Shown: positions 17,788 to 26,904, counted from the stretch's first letter. The stretch is 64,000 nt of DNA from JBDREC01 sp043820105 [NCBI: Pseudomonadota bacterium] (GCA_043820105.1 JBDREC010000004.1:62001-126000); one strand, 5' to 3'. The notes: generated by a model from the letters alone, not told the origin. Translations and numbers: made by a program.

Positions 17788-18050
17788 AAACATGCTTCAC
17801 CATTGACACGTTGTGTCCTTGTGTGCTAATGCTTTTTTAAAATTTAGCACAAGTATATTTGCGAGATATTATGAAACAAGGACTTTTAGCAAAACTAATT
17901 TTCAGCTCTTTTGTTTTTCTAATATTCTTTTCAAGTTTGAATTAATAAATGAAAATGAAGCAAAGAGTTGGCCAGAGGGCAAAATTGTAGATATTTTTAC
18001 TAAAAGACCTTTTGTGTTTAACAAGTTAAAATGTGTTAACTTATTTTAAA

Positions 18051-18692
18051 TCAATTAACAGGTATTTGCTCTCTTTCACTTACAGGAATTTCATTATCAA
18101 AAGATGAAAAATCTGTTGTATCAGAAATAGTTCCAGCTTCTCCTGTTCCAGCGCCTTCATATCGAATACCTTCATCTGTAACACTTGTTGCTTTAAAACG
18201 ACTTGCTGCTTGTAAAGAGGCATCAATATTAGATGAAGTTGAAATTCCAAGATCACCAGATGAAGAGAATAAAGCCAATAAAGCCTTTTTGTCAAAAGTC
18301 TGATTAGGTTCAGGTATTATAATATCTGAAAATGGACCATCCATTGAAGTAATAGATATACTACATTGAGCTTCACAAACAGCTGCTTGCGAAGGACAAT
18401 TGCAATTGCATTTAGATCCCAGGTTTGCAAGTTCTAGTTCCGCCCTTTCAAGGTCTCTTTTAGCTCTTTGCATTTCCTCTGCTGCTAAATTAGATAAATA
18501 TTCTGAGTTGTCAATTCCAGCAGAGTGATCTTGTTGAACAATTGTAATTTCCTCTCTCATTTTCTGGTAAGCTTCAGACAAGACTTGTTGTTCATCAGCA
18601 CTTAGTCTGGATTCATTGTTTGCTAAAAGATTTGTTGATAAACATAAGGTTAATACCATAAAGATACTAAATTTGATAGATTTCATAAACAT
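18051..18692 (-). CDS. Exported protein with coiled coil and Cys cluster
   Basis: About 213 residues from the ATG at 18692; GGAGG lies just upstream, and an ATG two codons on (18686) is equally possible. The signal peptide core is FSIFMVLTLCL with cleavage near LLANNE. Residues about 25-95 are rich in heptad-spaced Leu/Glu/Lys and look like a coiled coil. A tight cluster CNCNCPSQAAVCEAQC follows. The C-terminal part is Ser/Ala/acid-rich and probably disordered. The cluster could form disulphides or bind metal; I recognise no family. A sigma-54 promoter at 18737-18752 fits the pattern for exported proteins here. Confidence 0.65.
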   Translation of the reverse strand: MFMKSIKFSIFMVLTLCLSTNLLANNESRLSADEQQVLSEAYQKMREEITIVQQDHSAGIDNSEYLSNLAAEEMQRAKRDLERAELELANLGSKCNCNCPSQAAVCEAQCSISITSMDGPFSDIIIPEPNQTFDKKALLALFSSSGDLGISTSSNIDASLQAASRFKATSVTDEGIRYEGAGTGEAGTISDTTDFSSFDNEIPVSEREQIPVN

Positions 18693-18736
18693 GTTCCCTC
18701 CAAGCAAGAAAAATTAAGTATTCGAAGAATTGTTAT

Positions 18737-18752
18737 TGCAAGAAGTATTCCA
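18737..18752 (-). promoter_or_regulatory. Sigma-54 promoter of the Cys-cluster exported protein
   Basis: Minus strand TGGAATACTTCTTGCA, with GG-N10-GC spacing and a consensus TTGCA -12 element. The start of transcription would fall about 35 nt before the ATG at 18692. Upstream, TGGTCA occurs twice (18798, 18826) with unknown meaning. Confidence 0.6.
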
Positions 18753-18912
18753 AAGAGGGGTGGTTTGAAATGGCCTTAAAAAACAAAAGCTTACATTTGG
18801 TCAGAATATTTGATTATTTTTAAAGTGGTCAATAATTGCGCAAATTTATTAATTATTTTAATAATTAGCAGCAAATTTTACAGTAGCTAGTTATATTATT
18901 TTACCTTATCTA

Positions 18913-20820
18913 TTAAGAAACTTTCGCTCCTGCCGGGATATCACTATCTATGGTTAAGAGGGTTAGCTTTTTACCTTTAGAAGCAGCGAGTAGCATTCCA
19001 TTTGATGCTATGCCACGGATTTTAGCTGGTTTTAGATTGGCTACTAAGGCAACTTTTTTACCAATTAAGCTTTCTTTGTTATAAAATTTTGCGATTCCTG
19101 CTAAAATTTGCCTGTCAAGTTTACCATCAAATACAATGATTTTTAAAAGCTTGTCAGCATCTTCAACTTTAGAGACTTCTTTTATTTCAGCAATTACTAT
19201 TTTTACTTTGAAAAAATCTTCAATGTCAATTAGGCCTTCTTCTATTTCTTTGACCGGCTCTTTTTGTTTTTCAACTTTTTGGCTACATGCTTTGATTTCT
19301 ATTCTTGGGAATAGAGGTTTTACTTCCTTTATTTCTTTGCCTGAAGTTAAATTACCCCATACAAGGTCATTGTCAAAGGAACAGTTGCTTATACTTTTAT
19401 CATACATATAAGAAAGAGCCACGTCAGCCTTAGTATTTAATATGGGTGATAAAAGGATTGTGGCAAACCTTAGACCCTCGAGTGCTGAGTATAAAATGGA
19501 ATTAAGATCTTCTTTTTTATCTTCTTTAAACTTTGTCCACGGAGCTTGGGTATCAATGAATTTATTTATTTTTCTAACTAAGCCCAATATATCTTCAATT
19601 AAAAGTGGTAATTGAAATGTATCAAGTTTTTCTTTAACAAGCGAGCATAAAATTTGAGCACTATCTTTTATTTCTTTTCCAATAAAGTTATCTATCTCAG
19701 GTTTTTCTGGTATGATTGAATTATTATATTTTTTAATCATATTTAGGGTCCTTGAAAGACAATTTCCATAGTCATTGGCAAGGTCTGAGTTTATTCTTAA
19801 TTGAATTAATTCTTCAGAAAAATTAGCATCTTTTCCAAGGGTCATTTCTTTTATTACGAAATACCTGAATTGGTCTATGCCATATTTTTCCCCCATTTTT
19901 AAAGCTTCAACAACATTGCCAACTGATTTGGACATTTTTCCACCATCAAGTTTCCACCATCCATGAGCAACAATTGATTTGGGCAGAGGGATGCAAGCAG
20001 CCATAAGCATTGTAGGCCAGTAAACACAGTGAGTTGTTGCTATGTCTTTTCCAATAATATGGACTGCGGGCCAATATTTTTCAAATGAATCTTTATCTTT
20101 TAAAAAGCCAATTCCAGTTATATAGTTTAATAAAGCATCAAACCATACATAGGTTACATATTCAGAATCAAAAGGAAGTTCAATTCCCCAGGAAAGTCTA
20201 GATTTAGGTCTGGAAATACAAAGGTCTTCAAGTGGTTTTTTTAAAAAACCAAGGATTTCATTTTTTCGGCTCACTGGTTGGATGAATTCTGGATTATCAT
20301 TTATATGCTTAATAAGCTTTTCCTGGTACTTGCTCATTTTAAAGAAATAATTTTTTTCTTTTATTTTTGTCACTTCTCTTGAACAATCTGGGCAGTTTCC
20401 ATCAACTAAATCCTTTTCTGTCCAGAATCGTTCATCACTAACGCAGTAAAGACCCTCATATTCCGCAGAATAAATTTCGCCAATATCAAAAAGCTGTTTA
20501 AGAACGCTTTGAACAACTTTTTTATGATCTTCATCTGTAGTTCTTATAAAGCGATTGTATTTAATTTTTAGAAAATCAAATTCATCTTTGAAGCGTTTGG
20601 ACATTTCATCACAATGATCTTTAGGTTTTTTTTGCAGTCTATCCGCAGCTTGTTGAACTTTTTGCCCGTGCTCATCTGTGCCTGTTAAAAAGCAGACTTC
20701 TTTGCTTAAAAGTTTCTGATATCCAGCCATTACATCCGCGAAGATGGTGGTATATGCATGCCCTAGATGGGGCTTGTCATTAACATAATAAATGGGAGTG
20801 GTTATGTAATATTGTTCCAT
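18913..20820 (-). CDS. metG: Methionyl-tRNA synthetase
   Basis: 635 residues. The class-I signature HLGH is at 18-21 and KMSKS at about 295. A zinc-knuckle-type insert with Cys pairs (YCVSDERFW and GNCPDCS) lies near residues 125-150. The helical anticodon-binding domain spans about 370-500. A C-terminal EMAP/Trbp111-type tRNA-binding OB domain spans about 530-635 (IDIEDFFKVKIVIAEI to KPAKIRGIASNGMLLAA), which dimerises the enzyme and helps hold tRNA. The enzyme charges tRNA-Met in the cytoplasm. AAGGAAA precedes the ATG and a TATAAG-like -10 box lies upstream. The gene is divergent from the predicted beta-barrel gene at 21011. Confidence 0.96.
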   Translation of the reverse strand: MEQYYITTPIYYVNDKPHLGHAYTTIFADVMAGYQKLLSKEVCFLTGTDEHGQKVQQAADRLQKKPKDHCDEMSKRFKDEFDFLKIKYNRFIRTTDEDHKKVVQSVLKQLFDIGEIYSAEYEGLYCVSDERFWTEKDLVDGNCPDCSREVTKIKEKNYFFKMSKYQEKLIKHINDNPEFIQPVSRKNEILGFLKKPLEDLCISRPKSRLSWGIELPFDSEYVTYVWFDALLNYITGIGFLKDKDSFEKYWPAVHIIGKDIATTHCVYWPTMLMAACIPLPKSIVAHGWWKLDGGKMSKSVGNVVEALKMGEKYGIDQFRYFVIKEMTLGKDANFSEELIQLRINSDLANDYGNCLSRTLNMIKKYNNSIIPEKPEIDNFIGKEIKDSAQILCSLVKEKLDTFQLPLLIEDILGLVRKINKFIDTQAPWTKFKEDKKEDLNSILYSALEGLRFATILLSPILNTKADVALSYMYDKSISNCSFDNDLVWGNLTSGKEIKEVKPLFPRIEIKACSQKVEKQKEPVKEIEEGLIDIEDFFKVKIVIAEIKEVSKVEDADKLLKIIVFDGKLDRQILAGIAKFYNKESLIGKKVALVANLKPAKIRGIASNGMLLAASKGKKLTLLTIDSDIPAGAKVS

Positions 20821-20978
20821 TTGTTTTCCTTACAGTTTGCACATATATGAGCGCTTATATAACACATTTTAATTATGCGTAAACAAAAAAATCATTTTCT
20901 ATAGTACATTTTTTACATAATCGTGACAATTCTTTAACTTTGAGATGACACCATGATTATCAAGTTATGCTACATATG

Positions 20979-20997
20979 TTCTTGTCAATAACAAGAA
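20979..20997. promoter_or_regulatory. Inverted repeat before the ribosome site
   Basis: TTCTTGT-CAATA-ACAAGAA: perfect 7-bp arms with a 5-base centre, ending just before the GGAG ribosome site of the gene at 21011. It could be an operator or a leader hairpin; no regulator is identified. Confidence 0.35.
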
Positions 20998-21010
20998 AAA
21001 GGAGTTAAAA

Positions 21011-21802
21011 ATGACAAGGACAATAGCAATAATAAGCTTAATAATAATGTTAGTATCAAAACTATTTAGTCAAGAAGCAAGTGTTGCTTCTTCTGCTAGC
21101 AAGGTTGATTTAGCGGGAAGTTTAAAAACAAAAGTATCTTATAAATTACTTGATTCAACATCTTTATCATTTAATCAAAAGGTAGATGCTGAAATAAAGT
21201 TTTTCGAAAAATTTTCAACTGTAGCAGCAGTTTCATTTGATTTTGATATTGAAACAGTTGATAAACCAATACTGGAAACTGGTTTGCAATATGCAAACCA
21301 GTATTCAAGTTTTTTTGATGTTTTTCATATGACAAAGCTAAATGCTGAAACTCCATTGTATGGAAGTAAATTAGACTCTGGCTTAATAACAAAGCTTAAC
21401 CTAAATAATATTCTTAATAAAAGTCTTGGATCATTTGTTGTTAATGTTGTGGATGTCAACACTTTATATATAACTGAAAATAAATATGATAACAATGATC
21501 CTGAAAACGCACACATGCTTTATTCTCACTATGATAGGTTAAGGTTGTTAGTAAAAGTATTTGGAAAAGTATTGCTTGGTTCTCAGTCTGAATATTTTCT
21601 AAATATGAAAAATGTATTAGCTGAAAATGATGAGGGCTCTAATGTTTTAAATTACTTTTATACTGGCCTCTATACAAAGGTTAATTTTACGGACTTTTTA
21701 AATTTAGAGTTTAACGCAAAAACAGGTGGAAACCTTAGTAATATAGAACTTTTAGATCCAAGCAACATAAAGCTAAGTGCATCATTAACATTTAAGATCT
21801 AG
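21011..21802 (+). CDS. Predicted outer-membrane beta-barrel protein
   Basis: 263 residues with a Sec signal peptide (core IAIISLIIMLVSKLF, cleavage near SQEA). The mature part alternates hydrophobic and polar residues in strand-length runs (AGSLKTKVSYKLL, FDVFHMTKLNAETPLYGSKL, FTDFLNLEFNAKTGGN) and ends SASLTFKI, resembling the closing strand of an outer-membrane barrel. No specific family is recognised. AAGGAG precedes the ATG. A TPR-like exported protein and a two-component system follow on the same strand, so it may belong to that sensory unit, though 67 bp separate it from the next gene. Confidence 0.55.
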   Translation: MTRTIAIISLIIMLVSKLFSQEASVASSASKVDLAGSLKTKVSYKLLDSTSLSFNQKVDAEIKFFEKFSTVAAVSFDFDIETVDKPILETGLQYANQYSSFFDVFHMTKLNAETPLYGSKLDSGLITKLNLNNILNKSLGSFVVNVVDVNTLYITENKYDNNDPENAHMLYSHYDRLRLLVKVFGKVLLGSQSEYFLNMKNVLAENDEGSNVLNYFYTGLYTKVNFTDFLNLEFNAKTGGNLSNIELLDPSNIKLSASLTFKI

Positions 21803-21869
21803 GGTTAATTCTATGTTGTCTTTCATTAAATATCTTGATTTATATTGGCAAAAAAAATAGGACATAGTT

Positions 21870-23144
21870 ATGACACTAATGAATTTAAAGAAAATATTTA
21901 ATTTAAATATTATTAGCTTAATTTGTTTTTGCTTTTTACTTGAAGCTTCCCCAGCTAATGAAAACTGTTTTGAAAGATTTTTTAAAATTCTTGCAAGTGA
22001 AGATAGCAAAAGTGTAGAACTCATTAAAGAGTACGAAAGTATCTTGAAAGAGTGTAATGAATCTGAGTTGTTGCCACTTGTTAGACAAAGACTTGCCTAT
22101 TTTTATGAAATTGTAGGGAAAGACAAAGAAGCCCTGCATTTATACTCCCAAAAATCAAATTTTTATTCAAATGATTTGCTTGAACTTGGAAACCTTATTG
22201 GCATTAAAAGAACTAAGTCAAAACTTGGGAATAAATCAAGTCTTGCCGAGACTTTTCCAGATGAACGAGCATTTTCAGACGCAAGGGCAGCGGTAAAAAA
22301 CCAAGATCCACATGCAAAAAAGATGACCCTTGATTTTTTAAAAAAATATCCAAAATCAACACGTGTCCCAATGGCTAATTTAATGTTAGGACTTTTGGCG
22401 AAACAAAGAAGAAACTTTGAGGAAACACTTCTCTATCTTAAAAAGGCAATGCAAGACAAAGAAGTTAGAGACGATGAAGGATATAAAATTGCTTTAATTG
22501 CAGCTTATGAGCAGGGAAATGCTTATTTGACTCTAGATAGGTTAGATGAAGCAAAAGCCCAGTATGCCTTCATTTTGAAAACCTTTCCCAATGATAACAT
22601 GCCTTATGGTGGTGAGGTCTTTAACGCTAAATATAGAATGTTGTATAAAGTCGCAGCCTTAAGAAACCTTAATTCATATAGTGACTTTATTTCATCTAGA
22701 GCAATGTTTTACAATGCCCTTTCTGGTAAAAACAAAAAAGATGTAAGTGAAGAAATAAAAAGCTTTCGAGAAGTTGATACAAAGTTTACAAATACAAACT
22801 ATGGAGGCTTGGCTTTGTTTCAAGAAGCTTTGCTTTATTTGGCTGAAGCTGATCCCGAACAAAAGAAAAGAGGGCTTGGAAAGCTTGGCAAGGTTATAGA
22901 AAAATACTATTGGTCCAGGACAGAGCAGGGAATGTCTTTAGGTCTTTTGGCCAAGGCTTTATTAGCAGAACATTATTATAATCACGGTGATTGTAAAAAC
23001 GCCGAATATTATTCAAAGCAAGTGGAACATAATTCAGAGATAATAGACTATAAAAGCCTATCAGAAGAAATTCAATTTTCTCATCCAGATTATGAAAGAA
23101 TTCTGTTCATATCGCAACAATGCAAGCCCAGGAGCAGAAGATGA
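21870..23144 (+). CDS. Exported TPR-like protein upstream of histidine kinase
   Basis: 424 residues. A signal peptide is seen near the N-terminus (core IISLICFCFLLEA, cleavage near SPANE). The rest is helical, with tetratricopeptide-like pairs: VPMANLMLGLLAKQRRNFEETLLYLKKAM-type spacing near 160-190, and AYEQGNAYLTLDRLDEAKAQ near 212-231. It therefore probably binds proteins in the periplasm. Its TGA overlaps the ATG of the histidine kinase (ATGA), so the two are translationally coupled. A plausible role is presenting a periplasmic signal to that kinase; this is inference from coupling only. Confidence 0.6.
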   Translation: MTLMNLKKIFNLNIISLICFCFLLEASPANENCFERFFKILASEDSKSVELIKEYESILKECNESELLPLVRQRLAYFYEIVGKDKEALHLYSQKSNFYSNDLLELGNLIGIKRTKSKLGNKSSLAETFPDERAFSDARAAVKNQDPHAKKMTLDFLKKYPKSTRVPMANLMLGLLAKQRRNFEETLLYLKKAMQDKEVRDDEGYKIALIAAYEQGNAYLTLDRLDEAKAQYAFILKTFPNDNMPYGGEVFNAKYRMLYKVAALRNLNSYSDFISSRAMFYNALSGKNKKDVSEEIKSFREVDTKFTNTNYGGLALFQEALLYLAEADPEQKKRGLGKLGKVIEKYYWSRTEQGMSLGLLAKALLAEHYYNHGDCKNAEYYSKQVEHNSEIIDYKSLSEEIQFSHPDYERILFISQQCKPRSRR

Positions 23145-25051
23145 TTAGGGCAAAATTAAAATATGCATTTATGGGTCTTGCTATTATCTTAATTTCTATA
23201 TTAATGGTTTTAATTGCATATATGCTTATTGACTCACTAAGGGCAGAAGAAAGAGCTTATCAAAAGTCTTTGCAAGGTTATTATGAACCACTTCTTACTA
23301 GCCTGAAGCAAGAAGTCCTGGATCTTTTAACAAATGTTGATAAACATGAAAAAGCATATTTAAAGAAATATGAGCTAGATGAAAACCGCCGGTTTTTAGA
23401 TCTCCCAAAAGATTTAAAGTATTTTAGTTCTTTTTCCTGGGATAATGCAGATCAGAATTTTAAATATACAGAGCGTCTAATAGCCTTAGAAGCTAGTTGT
23501 GATAAGGAAAATCCTAGTGTGCTAAATGCTTATGATGAGCTAATTAATAAAGCCCCTTCAATTGCCTTGAGAGCGGAGTTTTCATGGCGAAAGCTTTTAA
23601 AAATTAAAAAACTAAGGCCAAAGCAAGAATTTAAAGAAAAGCTTATCTCATTTATTGAAACCTTTTCCAATGTTTTAACTTATTGGTCTTTACCATATTC
23701 CTTCCATGCTCTTGAATTATATTATTATGAATTTCAAAATGACGAAGTTTTTAAAAGCTTATTTTATAATTTTACAAATAATGAACTTGAAAATACTTTT
23801 GAGCTATTAATTTATCAAAAGCCACATTTTATTTTAAAATATTTAAATAATCTTACAAAGCTTTCATTGGCTGATAGTATCGAAAATAAAAAAATTGTTT
23901 CTTGGATGACCAGGGTGTTTCCATATTATCATATTAATGAGCGAATTAGTAAAAGAGTCTCGGTTTCAGATTATGAAATATATCATAAAGCAAATTTTAT
24001 TAATAATGAACTTGAATACTATGTTCCTGTAAAAGCTGGATCTAAATTATCTGTATATCATCTAGACATTGCATATATTGAGGGTTTTATTAATGAACTA
24101 GCTAGAAATGATGGGATAAGGTTTCCTGTGAAAATAGGGAGTATATATTCCTTTGCCAAGGACAATAATAATGTATATGTATTATTGCAGGATAATTTGG
24201 TAATCTATGGCGAGCCTTTGCGATCAGAAAGCGCTGAGGTTGTGCAAAAAATTAAAACTAAAATGAGCATAACAATTTTAATAATTGTTTTAGTGATTCT
24301 TTTAATGGCAATTGTTTTGTTTGTGCTTATATACAATTTATCTATTTCAAATAAGCTTAATAAGGCCAAATCAGATTTTGTAGCCACAGTATCTCATGAG
24401 TTAAAAACACCAATAACAGCGGTTAAAATGTTTACAGAAATGATTCAAAGCAAGATTGTTACTGATCCTGTAAAGATTGATGGCTATTATCGCTCAATTT
24501 TATATGAATGCGATCGCTTAACCAGGATGATTAATAATCTGCTTAGTTACGCGAACATTGAAAAAGGTAGCCAGCAATATAAAATGTCTGAAGTATCTGT
24601 TAACACAATTTTAAACACTGTTCTGGATATTATGTCAGTTACAACAAAAGGAAAGGGTTTTATAGTTGAAACAGAAATTGAAAAAGACCTTCCTTTTATC
24701 AAAGCTGATCCTGATTTGCTCACCCAATCTTTTATTAATCTGCTGTCAAATAGTGTGAAATATTCTTCAGATGAAAAATTTATTAAGATCAAGGCTTATA
24801 AAAACGAGGCTTATATTTTTATCGTTTTTAAAGATCATGGAATAGGTATTTCTGAAAGAGAAAAGGCAAAGGTTTTTAATAGTTTTTATAGGGTGTTGCA
24901 AGAGGGTGACATGGGTGTTGTGCCTGGATCTGGTATTGGTCTTTATTTAGTTAAACAACATATTGAGACTCATGGCGGTACTGTTTTACTTGAATCAGAA
25001 AAGGGTAAAGGAACAACTGTCACATTAAAACTGCCAATTAACCTGGGCTAG
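23141..25051 (+). CDS. Membrane sensor histidine kinase
   Basis: 636 residues from the ATG at 23141, preceded by AGGAG. TM1 spans about 8-30 and TM2 about 375-400, enclosing an unusually large periplasmic region of about 340 residues without a recognised sensor domain. A HisKA domain follows with phospho-acceptor H419 in SHELKTP, then an HATPase_c domain with N box LLSNSVKYS near 535, G1 DHGIGI and G2 GSGIGLYLVKQH. All catalytic motifs are intact. It is coupled upstream to the TPR-like protein. A response regulator starts 23 bp downstream behind AAGGAG, so they form a cognate pair. Confidence 0.93.
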   Translation: MIRAKLKYAFMGLAIILISILMVLIAYMLIDSLRAEERAYQKSLQGYYEPLLTSLKQEVLDLLTNVDKHEKAYLKKYELDENRRFLDLPKDLKYFSSFSWDNADQNFKYTERLIALEASCDKENPSVLNAYDELINKAPSIALRAEFSWRKLLKIKKLRPKQEFKEKLISFIETFSNVLTYWSLPYSFHALELYYYEFQNDEVFKSLFYNFTNNELENTFELLIYQKPHFILKYLNNLTKLSLADSIENKKIVSWMTRVFPYYHINERISKRVSVSDYEIYHKANFINNELEYYVPVKAGSKLSVYHLDIAYIEGFINELARNDGIRFPVKIGSIYSFAKDNNNVYVLLQDNLVIYGEPLRSESAEVVQKIKTKMSITILIIVLVILLMAIVLFVLIYNLSISNKLNKAKSDFVATVSHELKTPITAVKMFTEMIQSKIVTDPVKIDGYYRSILYECDRLTRMINNLLSYANIEKGSQQYKMSEVSVNTILNTVLDIMSVTTKGKGFIVETEIEKDLPFIKADPDLLTQSFINLLSNSVKYSSDEKFIKIKAYKNEAYIFIVFKDHGIGISEREKAKVFNSFYRVLQEGDMGVVPGSGIGLYLVKQHIETHGGTVLLESEKGKGTTVTLKLPINLG

Positions 25052-25074
25052 TCTTTTATTAAGGAGATTAGAAA

Positions 25075-25761
25075 ATGAATTTTAAAATATTAATCGTTGA
25101 AGATGAAGAATGTATTTTAAGAGGTTTAAAAGATGCATTTTCTTCCATGGGTTTTGAAGTTGAAGCAGCTTCAACAGGAAAAGAAGCTGTAAGCAAAGCT
25201 GAAAGCTTTAAGCCTCATATAATGATTCTTGATGTTATGCTACCTTGCTATGATGGTTTTGAGGTTTGCAGAAAAATGGGAAAAGCAAATTTCCCAATTG
25301 TTATGTTAACTGCTAAAAATACTGATATGGATAAAGTAACTGGTTTTGAGCTTGGAATTGAGGATTATGTGACAAAGCCATTTTCTATTATTGAACTTGT
25401 GGCCAGAGTAAAAGCTATCTTAAAAAGGCATTATGAAAACAAGGAAGAGCTGGGCATAATAAAAATTGGTGATGTAGAAATTGATTTTAATAAATTTGAA
25501 GTTAAAAAAAATAATGCAAGCCCTGAGCTTTCTCCAAAATGCTTTGAGCTTTTAAAATATCTTTATGAAAATGCCGGAAATGCTGTGTCAAGATTTGATC
25601 TTATGGACAAGGTTTGGGGAATGGATAAGGATCTAAATACTAGAACCATTGATAATCATATTGTTAGGCTTAGAAATTTGATAGAAAAAGATCCTAAAAA
25701 TCCTGAAATTCTTTTAACTATTCATGGAATTGGTTATAAGCTAAAATTAGGAAAAAATTAA
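25075..25761 (+). CDS. OmpR/PhoB-type response regulator
   Basis: 228 residues. The receiver domain (1-120) has the acidic pocket EDEE at 9-12, phospho-acceptor D53 in LDVMLP, T79 in MLTAK and K101 in VTKPF. The C-terminal winged helix (about 130-225) has the OmpR pattern RTIDNHIVRLRNLIE and ends GIGYKL. It is a DNA-binding transcription regulator, most likely phosphorylated by the kinase just upstream. It lacks an AAA+ domain, so it cannot itself activate the sigma-54 promoters in this window. Its stop codon abuts the terminator hairpin of the antisense small RNA. Confidence 0.95.
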   Translation: MNFKILIVEDEECILRGLKDAFSSMGFEVEAASTGKEAVSKAESFKPHIMILDVMLPCYDGFEVCRKMGKANFPIVMLTAKNTDMDKVTGFELGIEDYVTKPFSIIELVARVKAILKRHYENKEELGIIKIGDVEIDFNKFEVKKNNASPELSPKCFELLKYLYENAGNAVSRFDLMDKVWGMDKDLNTRTIDNHIVRLRNLIEKDPKNPEILLTIHGIGYKLKLGKN

Positions 25762-25784
25762 CGGGGGAAGAACTCTTCCCCCGT
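25752..25784 (-). terminator. Intrinsic terminator (minus strand)
   Basis: A perfect 10-bp stem ACGGGGGAAG / CTTCCCCCGT (25784-25775 with 25770-25761) and a 4-base loop. On the minus strand it is followed by TAATTTTTT; on the plus strand no T run follows, so it mainly serves leftward transcription. Confidence 0.8.
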
Positions 25785-25962
25785 ATGACATGGTTGGTAA
25801 GGGAGGCATACGCCCTTTCGTTATGGTTTCCTAGGTATCACTTTTATTCACAAAATTTTTTAAATTCAAATCCATTTCAACTTGCATACATCAAAAACAA
25901 ATATATCAATTTCAAAGAAACTTTTTTTCTTCAATTATGAATTTTATTTTGTAAATATGTAA
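25752..25962 (-). ncRNA. Predicted sigma-54-dependent small RNA, about 210 nt
   Basis: A perfect sigma-54 promoter (25974-25989) reads leftward into an interval with no credible gene. About 180 bases on, transcription meets a 10-bp GC-rich hairpin followed on this strand by TAATTTTTT, a standard intrinsic terminator. The 3' half of the RNA can fold: AAGGG and CCCTT enclose a loop containing GCGTATGCC, and CGTATG can alternatively pair with CATACG before the terminator. The segment GCCTCCCTT resembles an anti-Shine-Dalgarno stretch, so base pairing with mRNAs is possible. The only ORF (18 codons) has no ribosome site. No known RNA family was recognised. The 3' end overlaps the response-regulator stop in antisense. 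Confidence 0.55.
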
Positions 25963-25973
25963 ATTTTTTATCA

Positions 25974-25989
25974 TGCAAATTGCGTGCCA
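25974..25989 (-). promoter_or_regulatory. Sigma-54 promoter of the predicted small RNA
   Basis: Minus strand TGGCACGCAATTTGCA, the best match in the window to TGGCACG-N4-TTGCW. It lies in the 551-bp gap 25762-26312, which otherwise shows AT-rich sequence without a supported gene. Confidence 0.8.
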
Positions 25990-26255
25990 CTTTTCCTCAG
26001 AAGGGGACTTGAATAATATCAAACAGATAGGTCAAAAACTTACTGTATATAATTTTATATTTTTCTAAAATGAAAAAAAAATTCTCAAATTTGATTATTG
26101 TTTCAAAAATGAGGAAATTTTAGTAAAACTTATTAAGACCTATGTGCATAAAAAAAATGACATTAGGGTTTCTGAGTTTTTATTCATTTGGTTCTTTTTT
26201 TAAGTTTTAAGCTTTTTTAAAAACTAAGCCATTTCCATTTTTAACTACTTTATGG

Positions 26256-26285
26256 TATAATATATTAATTGGCATATATTTAGTC
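26256..26285 (+). promoter_or_regulatory. Possible promoter of the gene at 26313
   Basis: TATAAT at 26256-26261 could be a -10 box, with no clear -35. Overlapping downstream, TGGCATATATTTAGTC (26270-26285) is a weak -24/-12 candidate with GT instead of GC. Confidence 0.25.
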
Positions 26286-26312
26286 TTTTAAAGTGAGTTG
26301 AGGAGATGAAAA

Positions 26313-26900
26313 ATGAAAAGTATAATAATATCAGCATGTTTGTTTTTCATGTTTGGGAGTTTTTCTGCTGATTCATTTGAATTGGATAATTGTGCTTTTG
26401 ATCCAAAAGAACCTTTTAAGATAGCTTCAGATGACATAAGGTCTTATATTAATAAATATTATCGTGATTTTGCTGAATATATTAATTATCCAATAAAATA
26501 TAAGCTTCCTTATCAAGTGGGGCTCGGTGCATTTTTTCTGCCTATTTCAGATTGGGAAGGTAGGCTTGCAGAAATTGGAAAAGATGAAGCTATTAGCAGA
26601 CTGCCGTCTGAATATAAAGCATACAATCCAGCACTTTGTACCATTGCACATTCTGAGGCTGAATTGGGATCTTTAGTAGTGATAAATCTTTTAGACAAAA
26701 AAATCGAAGACACCCTGGGAAAAGAAGAGCCTGTTCAGTTTCTTTCAGCTATTGCAATTGTAACTGAAAGATTAAAGGATGATCAGGGTTTATCAGTGGC
26801 CAGGCTGTCCTTAGCAGTTCAGGAAGCCTTAAATGTTAAAGGCGATGCAAGCCCACATATAGCCTTAACATTTTATCAAGAAAATCCACAAGAAGAATAA
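26313..26900 (+). CDS. Small exported protein of unknown function
   Basis: 195 residues. The signal peptide core is IIISACLFFMFGSFS with cleavage near SADSFE. The mature part is mostly helical, with two Cys (NCAFDP near 27, ALCTIAHSEAEL near 110) that may pair, and an Asp/Glu/Gln-rich end. GAGGAG precedes the ATG; an in-frame-looking ATG seven bases earlier is in another frame. No family recognised. It stands alone, with heptad-like repeat sequence directly after its stop. Confidence 0.65.
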   Translation: MKSIIISACLFFMFGSFSADSFELDNCAFDPKEPFKIASDDIRSYINKYYRDFAEYINYPIKYKLPYQVGLGAFFLPISDWEGRLAEIGKDEAISRLPSEYKAYNPALCTIAHSEAELGSLVVINLLDKKIEDTLGKEEPVQFLSAIAIVTERLKDDQGLSVARLSLAVQEALNVKGDASPHIALTFYQENPQEE

Positions 26901-26904
26901 TATA

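Noticed and set aside
17813-18049. Open frame after the bTHX gene, and an ATG at 17871 opening a 24-codon signal-peptide-like frame in another register
   Set aside because: Neither has a ribosome site. The two frames would need a frameshift to give a short exported peptide, and a degraded gene is possible but not supported.
25761-25784. The GC-rich hairpin as plus-strand terminator of the two-component operon
   Set aside because: On the plus strand it is followed by ATGACATGG without a T run. The T run is on the minus strand, so it is assigned to the leftward small RNA, although it may also slow plus-strand transcription.
25870-25890. 18-codon open frame within the predicted small RNA
   Set aside because: No ribosome site and no recognisable product, so a non-coding RNA is the simpler reading, though a tiny peptide cannot be excluded.
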